From: Myoxocephalus aenaeus
Lineage: Eukaryota; Chordata; Actinopteri; Perciformes; Cottidae
Direction of reading: 5' to 3'
DNA: 64,000 bases
Assembly (NCBI GenBank): GCA_038501785.1
Contig: JBAMJR010000195.1
Location: 2,370,501-2,434,500, forward strand
Of the stretch, positions 1-14,200 are shown in pieces. The stretch's first letter is position 1; each line of letters starts with the position of its first letter. Under the pieces are notes generated by a model that did not search any database, was not told the DNA's origin, and saw nothing but the letters and a program-made list of their open reading frames with translations. Position numbers and translations under genes: made by a program.

Positions 1-3000
1 TTCTTATTTGTACTCAAGACCAGCGCGGCTGTCAGTGTGGAGGTGTAGGCAAATACACACAGACATTCTTTCAGCAGACCAATCACTTCCTTGGTGGCAA
101 TCAAGATATTGCTGAATATTTTGTTGATCCACTACAAGAATGTCAAACATGCAGAGTAGACTTGCCCCTCGAATACACTCTATAACAGCGCTCCAGTCTA
201 GATAGCAACCAGGGAGGGACAGGAAACTAGCAAAACACTATGATCTGCATGCACACCACTGACTCAAATACCAGTTTCATACACTATTGCTCGTACACAT
301 TCAGCTGCTGCAAATACTTTATCTCGCGGGCTGTGACTAAGAGGTCTAAAGCTCACAGGAACATGCCACATGGTAATACAAGAATTCTAACAGGTACACA
401 TGGTGATCCAGCAAAAACCTTCACACAATAAAAAGTGTTGATTTTGCTTCCATTTAACACAAGCATTTCCAAATATTAGTTACAACATCATTTTCTACGT
501 CCTATGTCACAACTACGTCCACTGGCTTTAGTGATTTCTGTTTGCAGGACCTCACAGGCCTTAGCCAGAGACAGAGCTGTGCATTGTAATAAGATAAGAA
601 AGGACAGGTGGCCCAGTGATCAGGTGCCAGACTGCCTGCTTTAGAGCTGAGCTGAAGTCTACTGTGTGTCTAGAAGGCTCCATTAGATTCTCTCCAAATT
701 AAGCACTAAAAACAGAACAGGATTCAGGAGTCTTATTAACCTCTCACAGGAAGAGACTATACAAATGCTGAGCTATTACTGGGAACTAATTCACAACCCA
801 GAGCACCTGCTGTAGGAATACCACGATAACACTAGCCAAATAGTCCTATTCTACTAAATATTTCCTGTTTCAACAAACAACAGGAAATGTGATAAATAGT
901 AGCACTTTTCACTCTGGGAAAGTCTTATCAATAAGTTTGAACATTAATAACTGTTTCCATAGGCCACACAGCAAAGAACTTGAGACTCCTACCTGTGACG
1001 TCAATAAAACAACTCTTTATTAAAATATATTGGCTGAGCTAACCTAAACAAACCATTTGAAGAAAAGGTATATTATAAATTTCCAAAGAGAGTGGAATTT
1101 CCCCTTCAATCATATCGACAGGTCAGTATGACTCTTACCTTGCAGCTGTTTAAACCTTCCTTCCAGGATGTTAGAGTATTGCACCTGATTAACAAATGCT
1201 GCGGGGGACAAGCAGGGCTCCCTGTCCCTGCGGTCCAATTCCATGGTCTTTTTTTCTGGATCTCTCTCCTAATATTCCTCTCAGATACAGAGTGAATGGA
1301 AGTTTTCCGGCATAGCACAAGAGAGGCAAACTTTCCTACGACAAATGTATCAAATCCTTCGAGGGGCTTTCCAGAAGATAAAAAGTTTTGTATATCCAAA
1401 ATGCCTTGATTTGTCCTCCTCTTCTAGATTCCTGCAATGCTGTGCCTCAGTCAGGCACAACACAAGCATGAAAATGTTGCCGCCTGTTCTTTACTCTATG
1501 TCCCACCTTGTCCAATGAAAGTACAGCAGTGCAACGGTGGAGGGTTTTTTCAAAAAAATTATTTCAAACAAAGCTGAAGAACAAAATGTTCTCTTGTTTC
1601 ACCTCCTTGTGAAGAATTTCACCACACTTGTGGCCTCTGAGCAAAGTAAAAACGTTGAGTTGCACTCCCCTGACGTTCAAGGCTGGCTATTCCTTCCCTC
1701 CAAACTCTGAACACGCATTTGCTGGAGCAGAGCACAGCAGGGCAACCGGCTGCGGTCGGATTGCTGTGTAAACAAAGCCGGCTGTGCCTTCTGAAAATTG
1801 TGTCATTTGCATAAGGTGTGTTTGAGGGAGGAGCACAAGGGAAGAATACCGTGAAAAGATAAGGGGAGGGAGGGAGGAAGGGAGGAGGTGTGTAGGTGGA
1901 CTAAACCATTAAGAGTTCTCTGCTCAGCGTAGCTTGAGGCAGATTATACAACTCTACCTTAATGCCAGGGAGCAGCGGGGGTGTGGCCTTGTCAAGAAGG
2001 TCCATCACCAAAGTCGCCATCAGATCGCATCCACTTATCTCGCTGTGTGGTTCTTATTTCTATCACTCTCTAAGACAAGATTTGATCTTCCTTTTCCTGT
2101 TCACGTGGTCTGCCCTGTGATAAGGCGTTAAGACAGGAAGGAAGTTGTTGAGAATGTCTCAGCAACACAACAAGCTCTTTCCTGCCTGAACAAGATTTGA
2201 AATTATGAACTTGTGCGTCTGTTTGTCAGGCAGATGGTGAGGCAGGCGTGGGGGTGGAAGTGAGTCATTACCAGTGCAAAATAATTATAGAACTACACAG
2301 CATTAACACATTTGATGTTTTACTAGATCAAGGACAAGTATAAAAATGATGTATGGTACAACTTGTAATGGGGGAAAAAATATTCGTGGCTTTTTATGAT
2401 TATTAAAGACTAAATGATTGTTTGCGTGCAAACACTGGAGGGAAATTGTATTTTGAATTGTGATGGGTTTTAAAAAGTTACAAAACAATTATTTTCCTCC
2501 ATCACTCAACAAAGGAACATATCATATAGCAACAGTAATTACAGCCTTTAAGTGCATATTTGAGATTCTCAAGCAAGTTTATGTACACTTGACTCACCAT
2601 CACACCAGTAATAAAAAAGTATATCAGTGTAATACACACCAACAATACGGTCAGCTGAAACAATACATGAAGAGAAAATGATGAATATATTTTGAACTTG
2701 TTGAATCGAAGGTTTACTCTATCTTGCAGCTGCTATCACCCTAAAAAAATGCAAAAGTTAAAAGTTACAGCTGTACTAAATGCCTGTGTGTGCAAAAGTT
2801 ACACAAGACTGTAAACACAGCGGAGGACTAGGGTCACAACCTTTCTTACGAGAGGATGGCGTTTGGTCTGGTCAGGGGGCCGTGGTAAAATGGTCTGCTG
2901 TTTTTTTTTCTGTGCTTGTCCTGATGAGCAGGGAGCATCTGGATGGGTCTCATTAGAGGACCAAATGCTCCGGGCCTTCTGTGACTGGGTGTTTATGGAG

Positions 3001-3744
3001 GGAGACTGGACTAATGAGATCCGAACAGAACACACTTCCTTCGGAGGACCAGACGCTATGCCGTGGTCGCATGCAGCGAGAAATGAAGAGCAGAGAACTG
3101 GTAAACTGTAATGGCCATTTAAGATCCCACTGGGCATATATCAAACATCACACTCCCAATTAACATGACAGGCAGATGTGATGGCAGGTTTGTGTGTCTG
3201 GCACATGGGTCTTAACAAATTATGTTTCGGCCGTTTCCTCCCTTTACAACTCATCCATCATTTAGATAGATAATAATAAATAAAACACACTGGATATGAT
3301 TAACAGTTATTTTCTCAATCTTGTGAAATATGAAAACAAACAGTGAGGAAGTCTGCCAAAGGGAGATGTGGGAGAAGCTCCTGCATTGAGAAAACTGGAA
3401 TTAATGATGGTCTGGTGTGGTGAATGAACACAGAGGAGAAACAGAAAAAAGATAGAAGCTGCGGAGGAGTAAGCGCTACCAGAGGGAGAAAGGAGAGATC
3501 TATTGCTGAGCAAGCCATTTTTTATCATCCTACAGCACACCCCCTTCGAGGGACCCGGGGGAGGGCAGAAGGCTGGGCCGTACTACAAACACTGGCAAAG
3601 GAATCCCCCCCCCCCGAAGCAAGTAGGGTTGATTTCTCTACAGAGTTCCCGAAGATTTCTTCCTTTTTCCCCCTTTGAAAGGTTTTTTATTATTTATTTA
3701 TTTTTGGCGGGGGGTGGGGGGGGAGTTTTTCCTGATCCAATGTG

Positions 3745-3853
3745 AGGTCCCGGGACAGGGATGTCGTATGTGTAAAGATTGTAAAGCCCTCCGAGGCAAA
3801 TTTGTAATTTGTGATTTGGGGCTATACAAAATAAACTGAATTGAATTGAGGGT
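3745..3853 (+). mobile_element. Probable 3' tail of a non-LTR retroelement
   Basis: The segment reads as a run about 'gattgtaaagccctccgagg', then TTTGTAATTTGTGATTT, then a GGGCTATACAAAATAAA end and a short GAATTGAATTGA tail. I recall this arrangement as a common dispersed 3' end in teleost genomes. The short tandem tail fits target-primed reverse transcription. No coding part is visible upstream and the family is not named with certainty. Confidence 0.45.
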
Positions 3854-5369
3854 TCCGCCATAGCTTTTGCCTGATATCAGACAGAATTGTCAACTCGTTA
3901 CACACCGTTTCCATCTTCACTCTGACATTGCCTCCACTCAGATTCATTTCCACGGGGAAAAACACGAGAGATCAATGTATCCGCCTTAATTTTAAGTTGA
4001 CAGGTGATTTTTTGTCATGACAACATACTTTGCGCTTTTAGGAGTGGAGCGGAGCAAATAAGAAGAGAAAATAAAACAAAAATAGAACTAGCCTGCGATA
4101 ATATATATATGGAAATTATTTAAAAGGAATAACCCCTTTATAAGAACCTTCTCGTTTCGAGATAATATATTAAATTGACAAGATATGTAGTATATGTGAA
4201 ATGTATGTTAATCCAGAGGGTCAAATCTAATTAAAACATACTATTCAGCAGCGAAGGGTTGAAGATTCACAATGTATTGTAAAGAGTTGACAGTCAACAG
4301 CCAACACAGACATACATAAAAAGAAGCTATGCCACAGTCTCAACCTGGCATTGAGTAGCAGTATGACGATATAAATGATACACGTTTCCACACATGAAAG
4401 GAGAGTGCTGCTTGGATTTCAAAGCAATCGGTACTTTTAATCGATTTAGAACGGTCTCGATAGCAGCGTCAATGTTGTCTGTAGCGGTCTAATGCTCCTT
4501 TGTTCCAGCGCAACGCTGACAACTGTTAGTCCCGCCCATGGCACTGATTGGCTACTTGTTAGTTCTTCGTGGCGCTCAAAGGTCTGGACCAGAGGCAACA
4601 ATCACTCGAGTCATAGTCCAAGTATCTACCAAATGCTGCACAGTGAATTTAAATGATATTCTACCATTCGTGCTTGTGTTGTTTAAAAAGAATAACGGTA
4701 ACATGGTGTTAATAAAAGACGTATGGATGCTTGGAGCGGGCCATCCTTGGACCACAAAGATGGCAGTTCTATCCCCAGCTCTTACTGTCAAAGTGTCCTT
4801 GAGAAGGGTTCTGAACCCAGTTTCTCCCCTACCGCTTTACAGCAGCCCACTGCTGGTAATGCTTAGGATGGGTTAATAAATACAGAGGTCAGATTTCATG
4901 GGGATTGAAATAAAGTCTAACTTTGTTTTGTTTGTAAAACAAAAAAAGCTTTCCCACTGTGGAAGCTTCCACAAGTAAATAGATGTAACTGTTTGAGTGT
5001 GAAGCTGGGCGTTGCTTTAAAAAAAAAAGTAGAAATGCGGTTATTTATGCAAATTACCTTTATCTTAACACAGGGGTGGTTCTCTATTGTGAAACAAGTA
5101 GCAGCTGCTGCCACACCAGAAGTAAAATGGTGCGAATCGGGAAATGAGGCAATCATATTACATGGCGAAAAGCAGAGACAGTTGAATTAAGAGAGGCTGT
5201 GAGAGAAGGAAGCATAAGGAGCAGCTCACATAATGCTAAACGTCTTGACATTTGGGGAGAAGTTGTAAAAGGTGGACAGGAGCTATGCCTAGGGGGCTAT
5301 AGCTGCTACAGCATGTCAAAGAATGTGCACATCAAGCCCACACTTGTCAAATAGAGATTATATCAGGTA

Positions 5370-5394
5370 TTCACACACACACACACACACACAC
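5370..5394. repeat. CA microsatellite
   Basis: A simple (CA)n tract of about 12 units in intronic DNA. Confidence 0.9.
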
Positions 5395-5828
5395 CTCTGG
5401 TCACACTTGTACAATAGTATTACAGCCCTCTGTTGCTTTCCATAATTACATGGCAGCAAGATACAGTATATCTTGAAATATAGTGCAATGCGTTTGCAAC
5501 CAGGCAACACAATAAGGGCAAAACCCCAAGTCTGTTTCCCTTTTGGCATAAGGAAATGAGTCAGGTTATATTTGGAAGTGAAATGAGGTTTATCTCTTTA
5601 GAAGTACTTTGAATACAGCGGTAGCAGTGCTAAAAAATCATTAGAGAGAGAGAGTGTTTTGTGTGTGTATGCGTGTGTGTGTGTGTGTAATTCTGTGTGC
5701 GTGTGTGTGCGTGTAACTGCCTGTTGCTCCCCTCTGCTGGGTTCTCCTTGATACTGCAACTTGTTTTGAGTATTAAGAGCAGATATTTTATCTTTAGCAT
5801 GTGAAACCAGGAAGGTACAGGGTGCACA

Positions 5829-5873
5829 TGCGCGCGCACACGCACACGCACACACACACACACACACACACAC
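5829..5873. repeat. CG/CA compound microsatellite
   Basis: A compound tract that starts with alternating CG (cgcgcgcaca) and continues as (CA)n. Alternating purine-pyrimidine DNA of this kind can adopt Z-form; that is an inference from composition. A related GT tract lies at 5655-5715, so the two can pair as loose inverted repeats. Confidence 0.85.
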
Positions 5874-6383
5874 GTGCTACAATCACTAATAGAGCCATCA
5901 GAATATTCACCTGGGTCACATTGGTTAGAGCTTCCAGCAGGACTGGCTTGCCAACAGGCATGCACTTGCACAACTTGGAAGGATGTCAAGAGTCTCAAGG
6001 GTAGGTGAGTAAAGCTGCCTGCAGACCCACATTGTCTGAAAAATTCAGCCTTCTCATTAATTTTAGTAAGACAACTGTTTAGGCACAGCATGCGGTCTGA
6101 TGTAGACTGTTCCAGCACATAAAACTAATCGTCATCCAGGAACACTGGATAGACGTGTAATGGCTGTTTTTTAAAATGATCGTAACATGAATGGGCTTGG
6201 GCCGCCTACAGCAGCCCTAAAGACTCGCCTCACCACCTCATTCCATCACTGCTTATTAATCTGTGGTGAATTGACTATACAGCTGCCTGGCTTTGTCCTC
6301 ATTTTGGAGGTATTTCGGTCTTGCCCTATAAAGAGAGATTTGTGCCATTTGGGATGGAAAAGAATAAAGTTGGTACCTTAGTC

Positions 6384-6714
6384 CAGTGTTTTTCAACCTT
6401 TTTTGAGCCGCGGCACATTTTCTACAATAAAAAAAATCCCACGGCACACCAACAACCCGAAATGTTACAAAATGTCACATTGTAGCATAATACAGCATAT
6501 ATGGTAGGTAATTATTGCACTACCTACTGGTATGGAAGAGTATTTAATTACCAGGCCAGCCACTATATTGCAGGCTCAGACACTCAACAAAGGAAAATGA
6601 TTTGCGGCAACTAAATAATATTTTTTGGGACCGATTAAGTGAAATTGTACATTTTCCCACGGCACACCTGACTATCTCTCACGTGTGCCGCGGCACAGTG
6701 GTTGAAAATTACTG
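6384..6714. mobile_element. Non-autonomous hAT transposon (331 bp)
   Basis: The ends are inverted repeats. The left end begins CAGTGTTTTTCAACC and continues to GCCGCGGCACA; the right end is the imperfect complement and finishes GGTTGAAAATTACTG. The element is flanked by an identical 8-bp direct repeat, CCTTAGTC, at 6376-6383 and 6715-6722. An 8-bp target-site duplication with CAG/CTG-type termini is diagnostic of the hAT superfamily. The internal sequence is non-coding with further GGCACACC motifs, so it is a MITE-like derivative that would need transposase supplied elsewhere. It sits in intron 2 of the spectrin gene. Confidence 0.92.
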
Positions 6715-7975
6715 CCTTAGTCTACAGAGCCTCATTAGATCGGTGCAAATTACCATTGATCTGTGATTTTGTCTCTAAATGTCGTCTGTTTTCTCAAACT
6801 ACTGTTGTATATTTAAAAACGTTACTTTAAAAACAGTTACCATACTGGCCTAAATATAATACAATGTTGTCTTCAATGATTATTATATTTGGAAAAAAAA
6901 GATATGTTACATTACACTCAAGAAATAGAGAGATTACAACTACAGATGTTCTGTTTGAGTGAACATCTATTCGGTTACAAAGTGAGAATGTTATTTTACA
7001 AGTGCTGTACTATGTGTCGTTTATGGCCTTAATGCTGCTAGGCTGGCAAGTCAATACTTGTCTATCTGTAGAGTTAGTCAGCCCTAAGAATGTCCACTCA
7101 CAAAATATATATTCCCCCCCATAGTGGACAGCGTCTCCTGGCTACTTTACTACATAAATTGAGTAATCTGTCAAGACTGTCAAAAAATGAGCTGTCAGAG
7201 ATTGTCATGTTAAAACACGCTGGGCAAAAAAAAAATCTTTAAAATGCTAACAGAGGAGGAGAATTTGTGGTGGTCCCAAACCGTCTGTCATCAAAAGCTT
7301 GACACAGGAGGAGTGTGTCAGTCAGTATGTGACTGAAAAACATGTGTCAGGGAGAATGTCTTTTTAACAGAGCCGTCATACAGTTGAAAGCTCTGGGCAT
7401 TACCAAACAGCTGTTTCATACAGTTTCTCAATGTAATAGTAAATGCTGGGGAAAATATACAAATACAATTTGACTGATTATCGTTTAAGTGCAGAAAAAA
7501 CTGTGTTTCGTGCTAAAATGTATGTTTCAGCACTTTTAACATTTGCTGTACAAATTCAAAGATTTTCCAAAATTAGATAAAAATATATTTCCAATAATTT
7601 CAACATCTTTAAATGTACCGCTATAATGATTTTATATGAAATAACGTTTTTTTTTAATCAGTATGCTCTAACAGTAATATTAATTTGTTTGGTTGAGTCA
7701 AAAATAATTACTGGGGTTTGCTGAATGTTCCCTGGCTTGCATTTGATATTGTATTTAAGTCTTTTGATTGTATTGTGTGAATTGTCATAACAACATTCAC
7801 ATCATACCGTTCAGCTCAGAAGGATGTAATGCAGACAGCAGTGCAATTTATCAATAAGTTAAAGCTGATGGTTTGATAACAGGTTTGCATCTCACTGTAA
7901 CTTGGTTGTGAAAACTGCTTCACCTACTATTATGTCATACCACTACATTTGCGTGATACCAAACGTGTAGTATAC

Positions 7976-8132
7976 CTGCGAGGGCCTTGATGCGTGAGCG
8001 CTCGAAGAGGCGTGCTGAACTGTTCTCATTATCCCAGTCAGTCTCTGCTGCCAGGTCCCAGCGGTTGTTGATGTCATTGTACTGCTGCTGGATCTCCAAG
8101 CTGTCAAAGTCCGTTGGCGAGATGGTGCTCAT
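7976..8132 (-). CDS. sptbn2: Beta-spectrin, first coding exon (N-terminus, partial gene)
   Basis: On the minus strand an acceptor CAG at 8166-8164 opens an exon at 8163. The ATG is at 8132-8130 and the exon ends at 7976 before a GTATAC donor, giving 52 codons plus one base. The peptide starts MSTISPTDFDSLEIQQQY, followed by the invariant NNRWD and SSARLFERSRIKALA segments. Beta-spectrins share this block just before the two calponin-homology actin-binding domains. The STxSPTDFDSLEIQ start resembles beta-III spectrin (SPTBN2) more than SPTBN1, SPTB or SPTBN4, as recalled. Beta-spectrin pairs with alpha-spectrin to form the submembrane skeleton and cross-links actin. The remaining exons lie beyond the left edge. 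The paralogue call is less certain than the family. Confidence 0.88.
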
Positions 8133-8554
8133 GTTGTCCAGGCTGGAGGAAAACTCATTCAACCTGCAATTCAGACAAGGAGACACAAAAGCACATAAAC
8201 TCAGTATACAGAAAAGGGAGGCAACATTGCGCGATACCAGAAGCTTCACAAGACGGACCCTTGAAAAGTTCACAAGCTAATGTTTGGAAGATTCAGTTTG
8301 GAAACAGAGTCTATTTATATTTCATCCTAGGCCAGATAATGCTCTGTAACACCACCTACACTCTCCTCACAGCCTCACAGCTGCACTCAAGTTTGATATG
8401 CTCAAATGAGAGTCATATGCAAATAGAAGCCGAGCGAGTACAACTGCCAGAGTGTATAAAGAGATAAAAACGTTCAAATAGGTCTGTGCTCAGCAACTGT
8501 CATGAAGTCATTCAGTTAGACAACCAAGAATAGAATACCATGGCATGCCAGGGC

Positions 8555-8556
<2 letters not shown>

Positions 8557-8622
<66 letters not shown>
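8557..8622. repeat. CA microsatellite, about 33 units
   Basis: An uninterrupted (CA)n tract of roughly 66 bp in spectrin intron 1, likely polymorphic by its length. Confidence 0.95.
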
Positions 8623-8625
<3 letters not shown>

Positions 8626-11174
8626 CAATAGCCTTACTAGTGGTCAAAACCCCACAGAATGAAACACTTTATATTCTCAGTCCCTGCCCTTGCACTCACT
8701 GCTGGCCATGCAACATCCCTACTATCCTGCTGTCTGTGTCAACTCAGCATTCAGTTATAATAACAAGGGCACCCTCACATGGCAACAATCAATAGCCTAC
8801 TCCATGAGGAGGTCAGTGCCACACCTTCAACCGGATGAGTCTCTGGATTTTGCTGACAGATTTGAACTTGAGCCAGAAGCAAATGCAAATGCAACATTTA
8901 GTAATTGTGATGGTGTGTGTGTGTAATACACGTCTCTAATATGCCTCTATATAACATTCAGTATTGTTCACTAAACACTGATGTCGAAAACATAATACTT
9001 TATTCTTAAAAGATCATATTCTTGCCTTCAAGGAAAGCATTCAAATATTGGTAAATCTGATATTCTTATTTGCATGTATTTAGATACAAAATAAACTAAG
9101 TCTGAATTGATTTCCTATACATCACACCTCAAACATGTTCGATCAAAAATAGCGTTTAATACGTTAATGAATTTACTCCATTGTTTCAAAATCACTACTG
9201 CACATGACCAGACAGATCCTGTCCTTAGTATTATGCACTGGAGCTACATTAAGATTAAACCCCCACCAGAGAGACCCATTAACTAACTGGGGCCATTTAT
9301 TTAAGAGCATTGAACAGATTAATAGACATGGTTGACTAGTCAGTTTGCTAATACCTTTATCTTTCATTGTGTCTAGTAGCTGTGGCAGCCGTGTATTGAA
9401 ATGAGTGAGAGAACAGTTGTCGAAAAATGATGGGGGTTTTGTGAGGAGGTATTTATGGCTAAGAATAACTAAGGACTACAAACCCTGCTCAAGGTTAAAT
9501 GTATTAATTTAATGCACAGAAACCGCAGTCCTACTCTCTCCATCATGTCTCATGATGAGTTTAGTTTAGTCGCGGTTAGATTACGTGGTACGACAGTGAG
9601 AGGTTGGAAGAAAGAGATTCTAGGCAACAAACGAGGTGGTGCTCTAGATGAGATTAAGTAGGCCAGATATGAAACACATCACACATTAATAAGGCCATGT
9701 ATTAATGCTCTGTTCTTTTCCTTGAGCTTTGATTAAAAGACATGTTAACAGCCGCTGACAGAGATTTATCTGTTTGAATGTAAGGCTGCCAGTAATGTGT
9801 CTGCTAGGACGATACTCAATATATCCTCTCAATCAAACCTGGAGTTTGATAACGGACAGCTGCCAGAACCGATACATATCAATATTATACACTGCCAGTG
9901 GATATCAAGGTTGGGCCCATATTCCCCAAATCATTAAATGCAAAAAACACATACTAGAAAAGGCAAAACCATCATTGAACATAGTGTAAAAGAGGGTGAG
10001 GTGGTGCAGATTTTAAAAAGCCTACCTCCATCTGTTAGCTGTCCTAAAACTGCAAGGAGAGAGAGTTCGGTCATACTAACTATCCATCATAGGAGCAACT
10101 TACAGTGTGACTGATGTGTGCCACATTATTTGGCTTTGTTGTTTTCTTTATATTTTTCATGTATTGGATAGTTTCCAGTATAAATGCATGCAAGAACCAA
10201 GTGAGAACGAGGGGGATGAGATGCAATAAATGTCCACAGACACAATCAAACCAGGGATGTTGCAACTCAGTGGTGTATAATGTGGATCCATTAGAGAACG
10301 CCAGGACTCATTGGGCGTTGTTTTCAAATATGACTTTATCAAAAGAGAGAGGCTGAGATTTTGTTGAAGTCAAACTTATCCAATTCTGCAGAGCAATACA
10401 GCGACCTGAACATCAATACACCTTACTATTGTTAAGACAAGTCAAACAAGCCGCTCACATTCTAGCTATAAAACAAATAAAACAAAAGCTTGGCAAATCC
10501 TATTAGTGGCAGATTAAGAAGCGGCTGGGAATAGAAACTAAATGCAGGGATTAGAGAAGAAGGCAGAACACCGCCTCCACACTACCCCCAGACCTGTCAC
10601 CTCTCCACTCCCTGGCACCCCAGGAGTTGGCTAATGCTTTGACCCCCTTGAGAGTGTGTATGTGCGTAAGCAGTATGTTTATTCTTGTGGCCCTCATTTA
10701 TGAATTGAATATGATCTATAATACAATAAATACACAGTCAGTCCACTCTTTTCACCCTCAACATCACTGTGTGAAATTATCGGGCAGATTAATAAACAAT
10801 AAATTAAAACATGCCTACACCATGCGACTGATTGTGGTGTGGTGCGGCTGACAAAGTGGTAAGATTTACATGCATCTTAAATAACCCAAACGCCACAGCA
10901 TGGAAGCAAGAGCCACAAAGAGGACACACTATCAAGGACAAGCCTGGCAGCAATGAAGTCAATGACAATCTGTCAGTGGGAGTGGACCAGGGTGGGGGCT
11001 GGAGGGGGCAGGACCAGTGTGCTCACGAGAGTCTGGCAGTGGCAGATCGAGGGCAATCCTCCCCTTATTGTCGGGAGGAAGCGGCTCGACTCAGTGTCTG
11101 CATTAATCGCCCCTCAATGGATCAGACAAACAATCCCCTGACCTACTATGATACAACCTACTGTACTTGTCCCC

Positions 11175-11200
11175 ACACACACACACACACACACACAGAA
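11175..11200. repeat. CA microsatellite
   Basis: A (CA)n tract of about 12 units, followed by scattered CACACA runs to about 11310. Confidence 0.85.
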
Positions 11201-14200
11201 AACCACACATGGAAGCTGAGCTGACCTATTACACCCCCAACAGCATAACCACCAACCTCACACACACACAAACACACACCCACAGAGCTTCTAAAAGTCA
11301 CACACACAAATCCTCCCACTCAGCATGTGCAAATCAGTATTCAGCACACAAAATGGGTCGGTTCAACACCTACAATCATGCTAGCCTGAGTGAAGTACAG
11401 TTGCCTCCCAGAGAGAAACAACTTAAATAACTTCTCCACTGAAACCTTGGTGTGCAAAGCTAAAAAGATACAAAGGAGCCTTCTGAGTCAAAGTTTCTCC
11501 ATGCACAAACCTTCAAGTAGAGAAATCAGATGCTAGCCCTAAAGCTACTGCACTGCAACATCCACCAGTACTGCTTATATCAGGGATAAAAAAAAAGACA
11601 GGCAGGCAGACAGATGTGGCACAAAAGGGGGGTATAAAGAGGTTTTATCAAAGAAAATCCCCCTCAAGGTCTAATCCACAAATACATGCCAAAAGATAGT
11701 CATTAATGTAATGAAAGATCTAGATCCGTCACGTATCCTTCATATGCCCATATGCATTACTCTCCCAACACTAGTGCAATCAACAAAACCTAATACAAAA
11801 GAAATAAGTGCTGCTGTTACCATGAGCCTATTGTTGTAAAAGCTGGGCAACATTGCAGGGCTGTGTTAACACAATAAAAGCTTCGTGGAGTAGACAGATC
11901 CTCAAGCTGGATAACAAGGCATGGCCTACATGGAGTCCAACCTTTTCAAACATGACAGCATGCTTTCTCTAAAGTCAAAATAGGAAAGCGGGACATGGAC
12001 CGCAAGTGACTGTTTGGGAGAATAGTGCTTCTGAAAAAGTGAAGCGCGAAAGTGGGGCACTGAGGAATGCCTCAAGGCGAAACCCCAGCCTCTGGCTGGG
12101 CAGACACACATCAAGAGTATCGCTCACAACAGAGTGACACCGGTGAAGAAAGCAAGGCAGAGAAAAAGCAGCGTGACAGGCAGCGCCACCACCTCTTTCT
12201 GTCTCCGCCATCCCTCCTCCCCTCCCAGAGCTGCTTCCCTTTGCCCAGCTGGTCTATTTATCACTGCACCCGTTAATCAGAGAGAGCGGAAAAGAGAAAT
12301 AGAGTCCACAATCAGTCACCCTCGGGGAATTAGGCCTGTGCACACGTTGCCAGGCACACTGCCACAGCGCACCAGGGGAGTAGGGTAGACACACACAACC
12401 ACACCCTGTAACGGCAAACAAAGGAGCTATCAGCCTTTACATAAAACTCACAACAAAAAAAAAACACATCTATTACGTTTTAAATATTACTGAACCCATA
12501 ATCATTACGACTGTAAATCAGCCGACCGCGTCACATAAACAAATTAGTTCAAGCTGAGGTGGCACCTCTGTGTTGCCAGCCTGTCATACTCAGACGAGCA
12601 TGGGGGGTGGGGAGGCAGATCCCCAAATGTATCGCACAAAGCCTGCCCCGCCAAACTGGCCCCATACAATGGAGGAGTCAGCAGAGAGTTGAGGCCAGCC
12701 GTTCGAGGCCTTCCTGTTTGCAGAGATGAGGCACGATATGCATCAGCGGCCCCTCCACAGGCCGCTGATCCTGGCCTGAATGCCCCGCTGAATAGGACAG
12801 CAGAGGTCCTTTGTTGACCTGTAGCATCACATTGATTAAATACTCAAGCTGGAAGCATGCCTTCCACACATGGACATAGGAGATGTCACTTTGGTTTTGG
12901 GCATCAATTCTGTTTACGGCACAATGGTACATAATAACTGTAATTCTACAATCCGGAGAATACAACAGTTGTGGGCAATTTCACAGGGCACTACCATTCA
13001 TTAATTCAAGAATTCATACATATCCTGATAATCTTGGACAACTTAAATCTAAATATGTGAACCCTTTGATGACTGAGAAAAGCAGGACCTATAATGACAT
13101 CTTACAGAGGTACTACTATACCTTTTAGCTACGGCATGGACAATGAAGCAGCACCTGACTTGTAAACCATCTCCGTCTTACAACTCATATCCAAGCTGCA
13201 CTTGCTACTCTTTGTCAATGTGAGGCATGAGTGGACAATCAGTATGAGTAACAAATTCCACAGCTAAGCTCCTGAAAGGTATTTCCTGAGGATTTACCTG
13301 AAATAACCCCACCGATACAACTGATATGCATCTCAGAAGTTTAAAGTAATGCATCATTGCTTTACTGGGAAGTTGAAATACACCCGATAGGCTACATCTT
13401 TATAACCTTCTTCCCACTGTGGCAATTCTGGGCAAAAGGGCATTAGCGTATAGTTGTATGTGTAGTCGTATCATAATTTGATGCCACAGCATGGACAAAC
13501 CAAGGCAAAGGTTATAGTGGTTGCTGCTCCTGTCTTGCCCATGCTGCTGAATGAGTCCTGAGCTCAGCCTGCGCTTTGTAGAATATTTGGCTGGAAGTCA
13601 CAGTGGCAGCCTCAATCTCGATGGCTGCCAGAAATCAAAATTAAAAACATCAGTGAGTGAAATATTCATGGAGATCAGGCTAGTGGATTGATTCTTGCCA
13701 TTTTAAAAACGCACAAGACCAAGTGCAAGCGTAAGCAGTGTCAGCTTGCCTCCAGGTCTGCCAGTGAGTGTGGTGATGCTGATGCATGCTTGAGCGAAAG
13801 ACTTTTTCCAACCATCTGTTGATCCCAACAGATCCTAACAGCCCAACATCAACAGTCTACGTGCATGTGTTGGAGGTTTTTTAACCTCAGGGCTGTTATA
13901 TATTTTTGGTTTTGCTTATCTTTTCTTCCTCGACCTAAAAAAGGTGCATATATGCGTCGGCAAATTAACAAAAAATTTCTTCAGATACATCTGGAGGTCA
14001 ATGCTTTGGGAAAATCTTCGCCAACACCAGGCAAGGCCACTAAACCAACATTGTTTAGATATGTTTCTCTCTGAGAAACAAGGAGATGCTGCTATCTGCT
14101 GACAAAAGCTGTTAAGTGCACTAAAAACTAACCTAAACTAGACCCGAGAGCCTTCATTTCGTCTTGCAGCACTAAAATACAGTAGTTCATTTCAGTCATT

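Larger units (their letters stand above)
1..7975 (-). other. Intron 2 of the beta-spectrin gene (part)
   Basis: This stretch lies downstream, on the minus strand, of the first coding exon of the spectrin gene. The next exon, which should encode the start of the first calponin-homology domain, is not recognisable here, so the intron is longer than 7.9 kb. No other gene is supported. It holds a hAT-type transposon (6384-6714), a probable retroelement tail (about 3745-3853), C- and G-runs near 3607-3725, and CA/GT microsatellites at 5370-5394, 5650-5715 and 5829-5873. The short open frames here have no family resemblance, and several are just translated CA repeats. Confidence 0.7.

Noticed and set aside
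5598..6118. Long minus-strand open frames near 5.6-6.1 kb
   Set aside because: They run through CA/GT microsatellites and have no family features or splice support.
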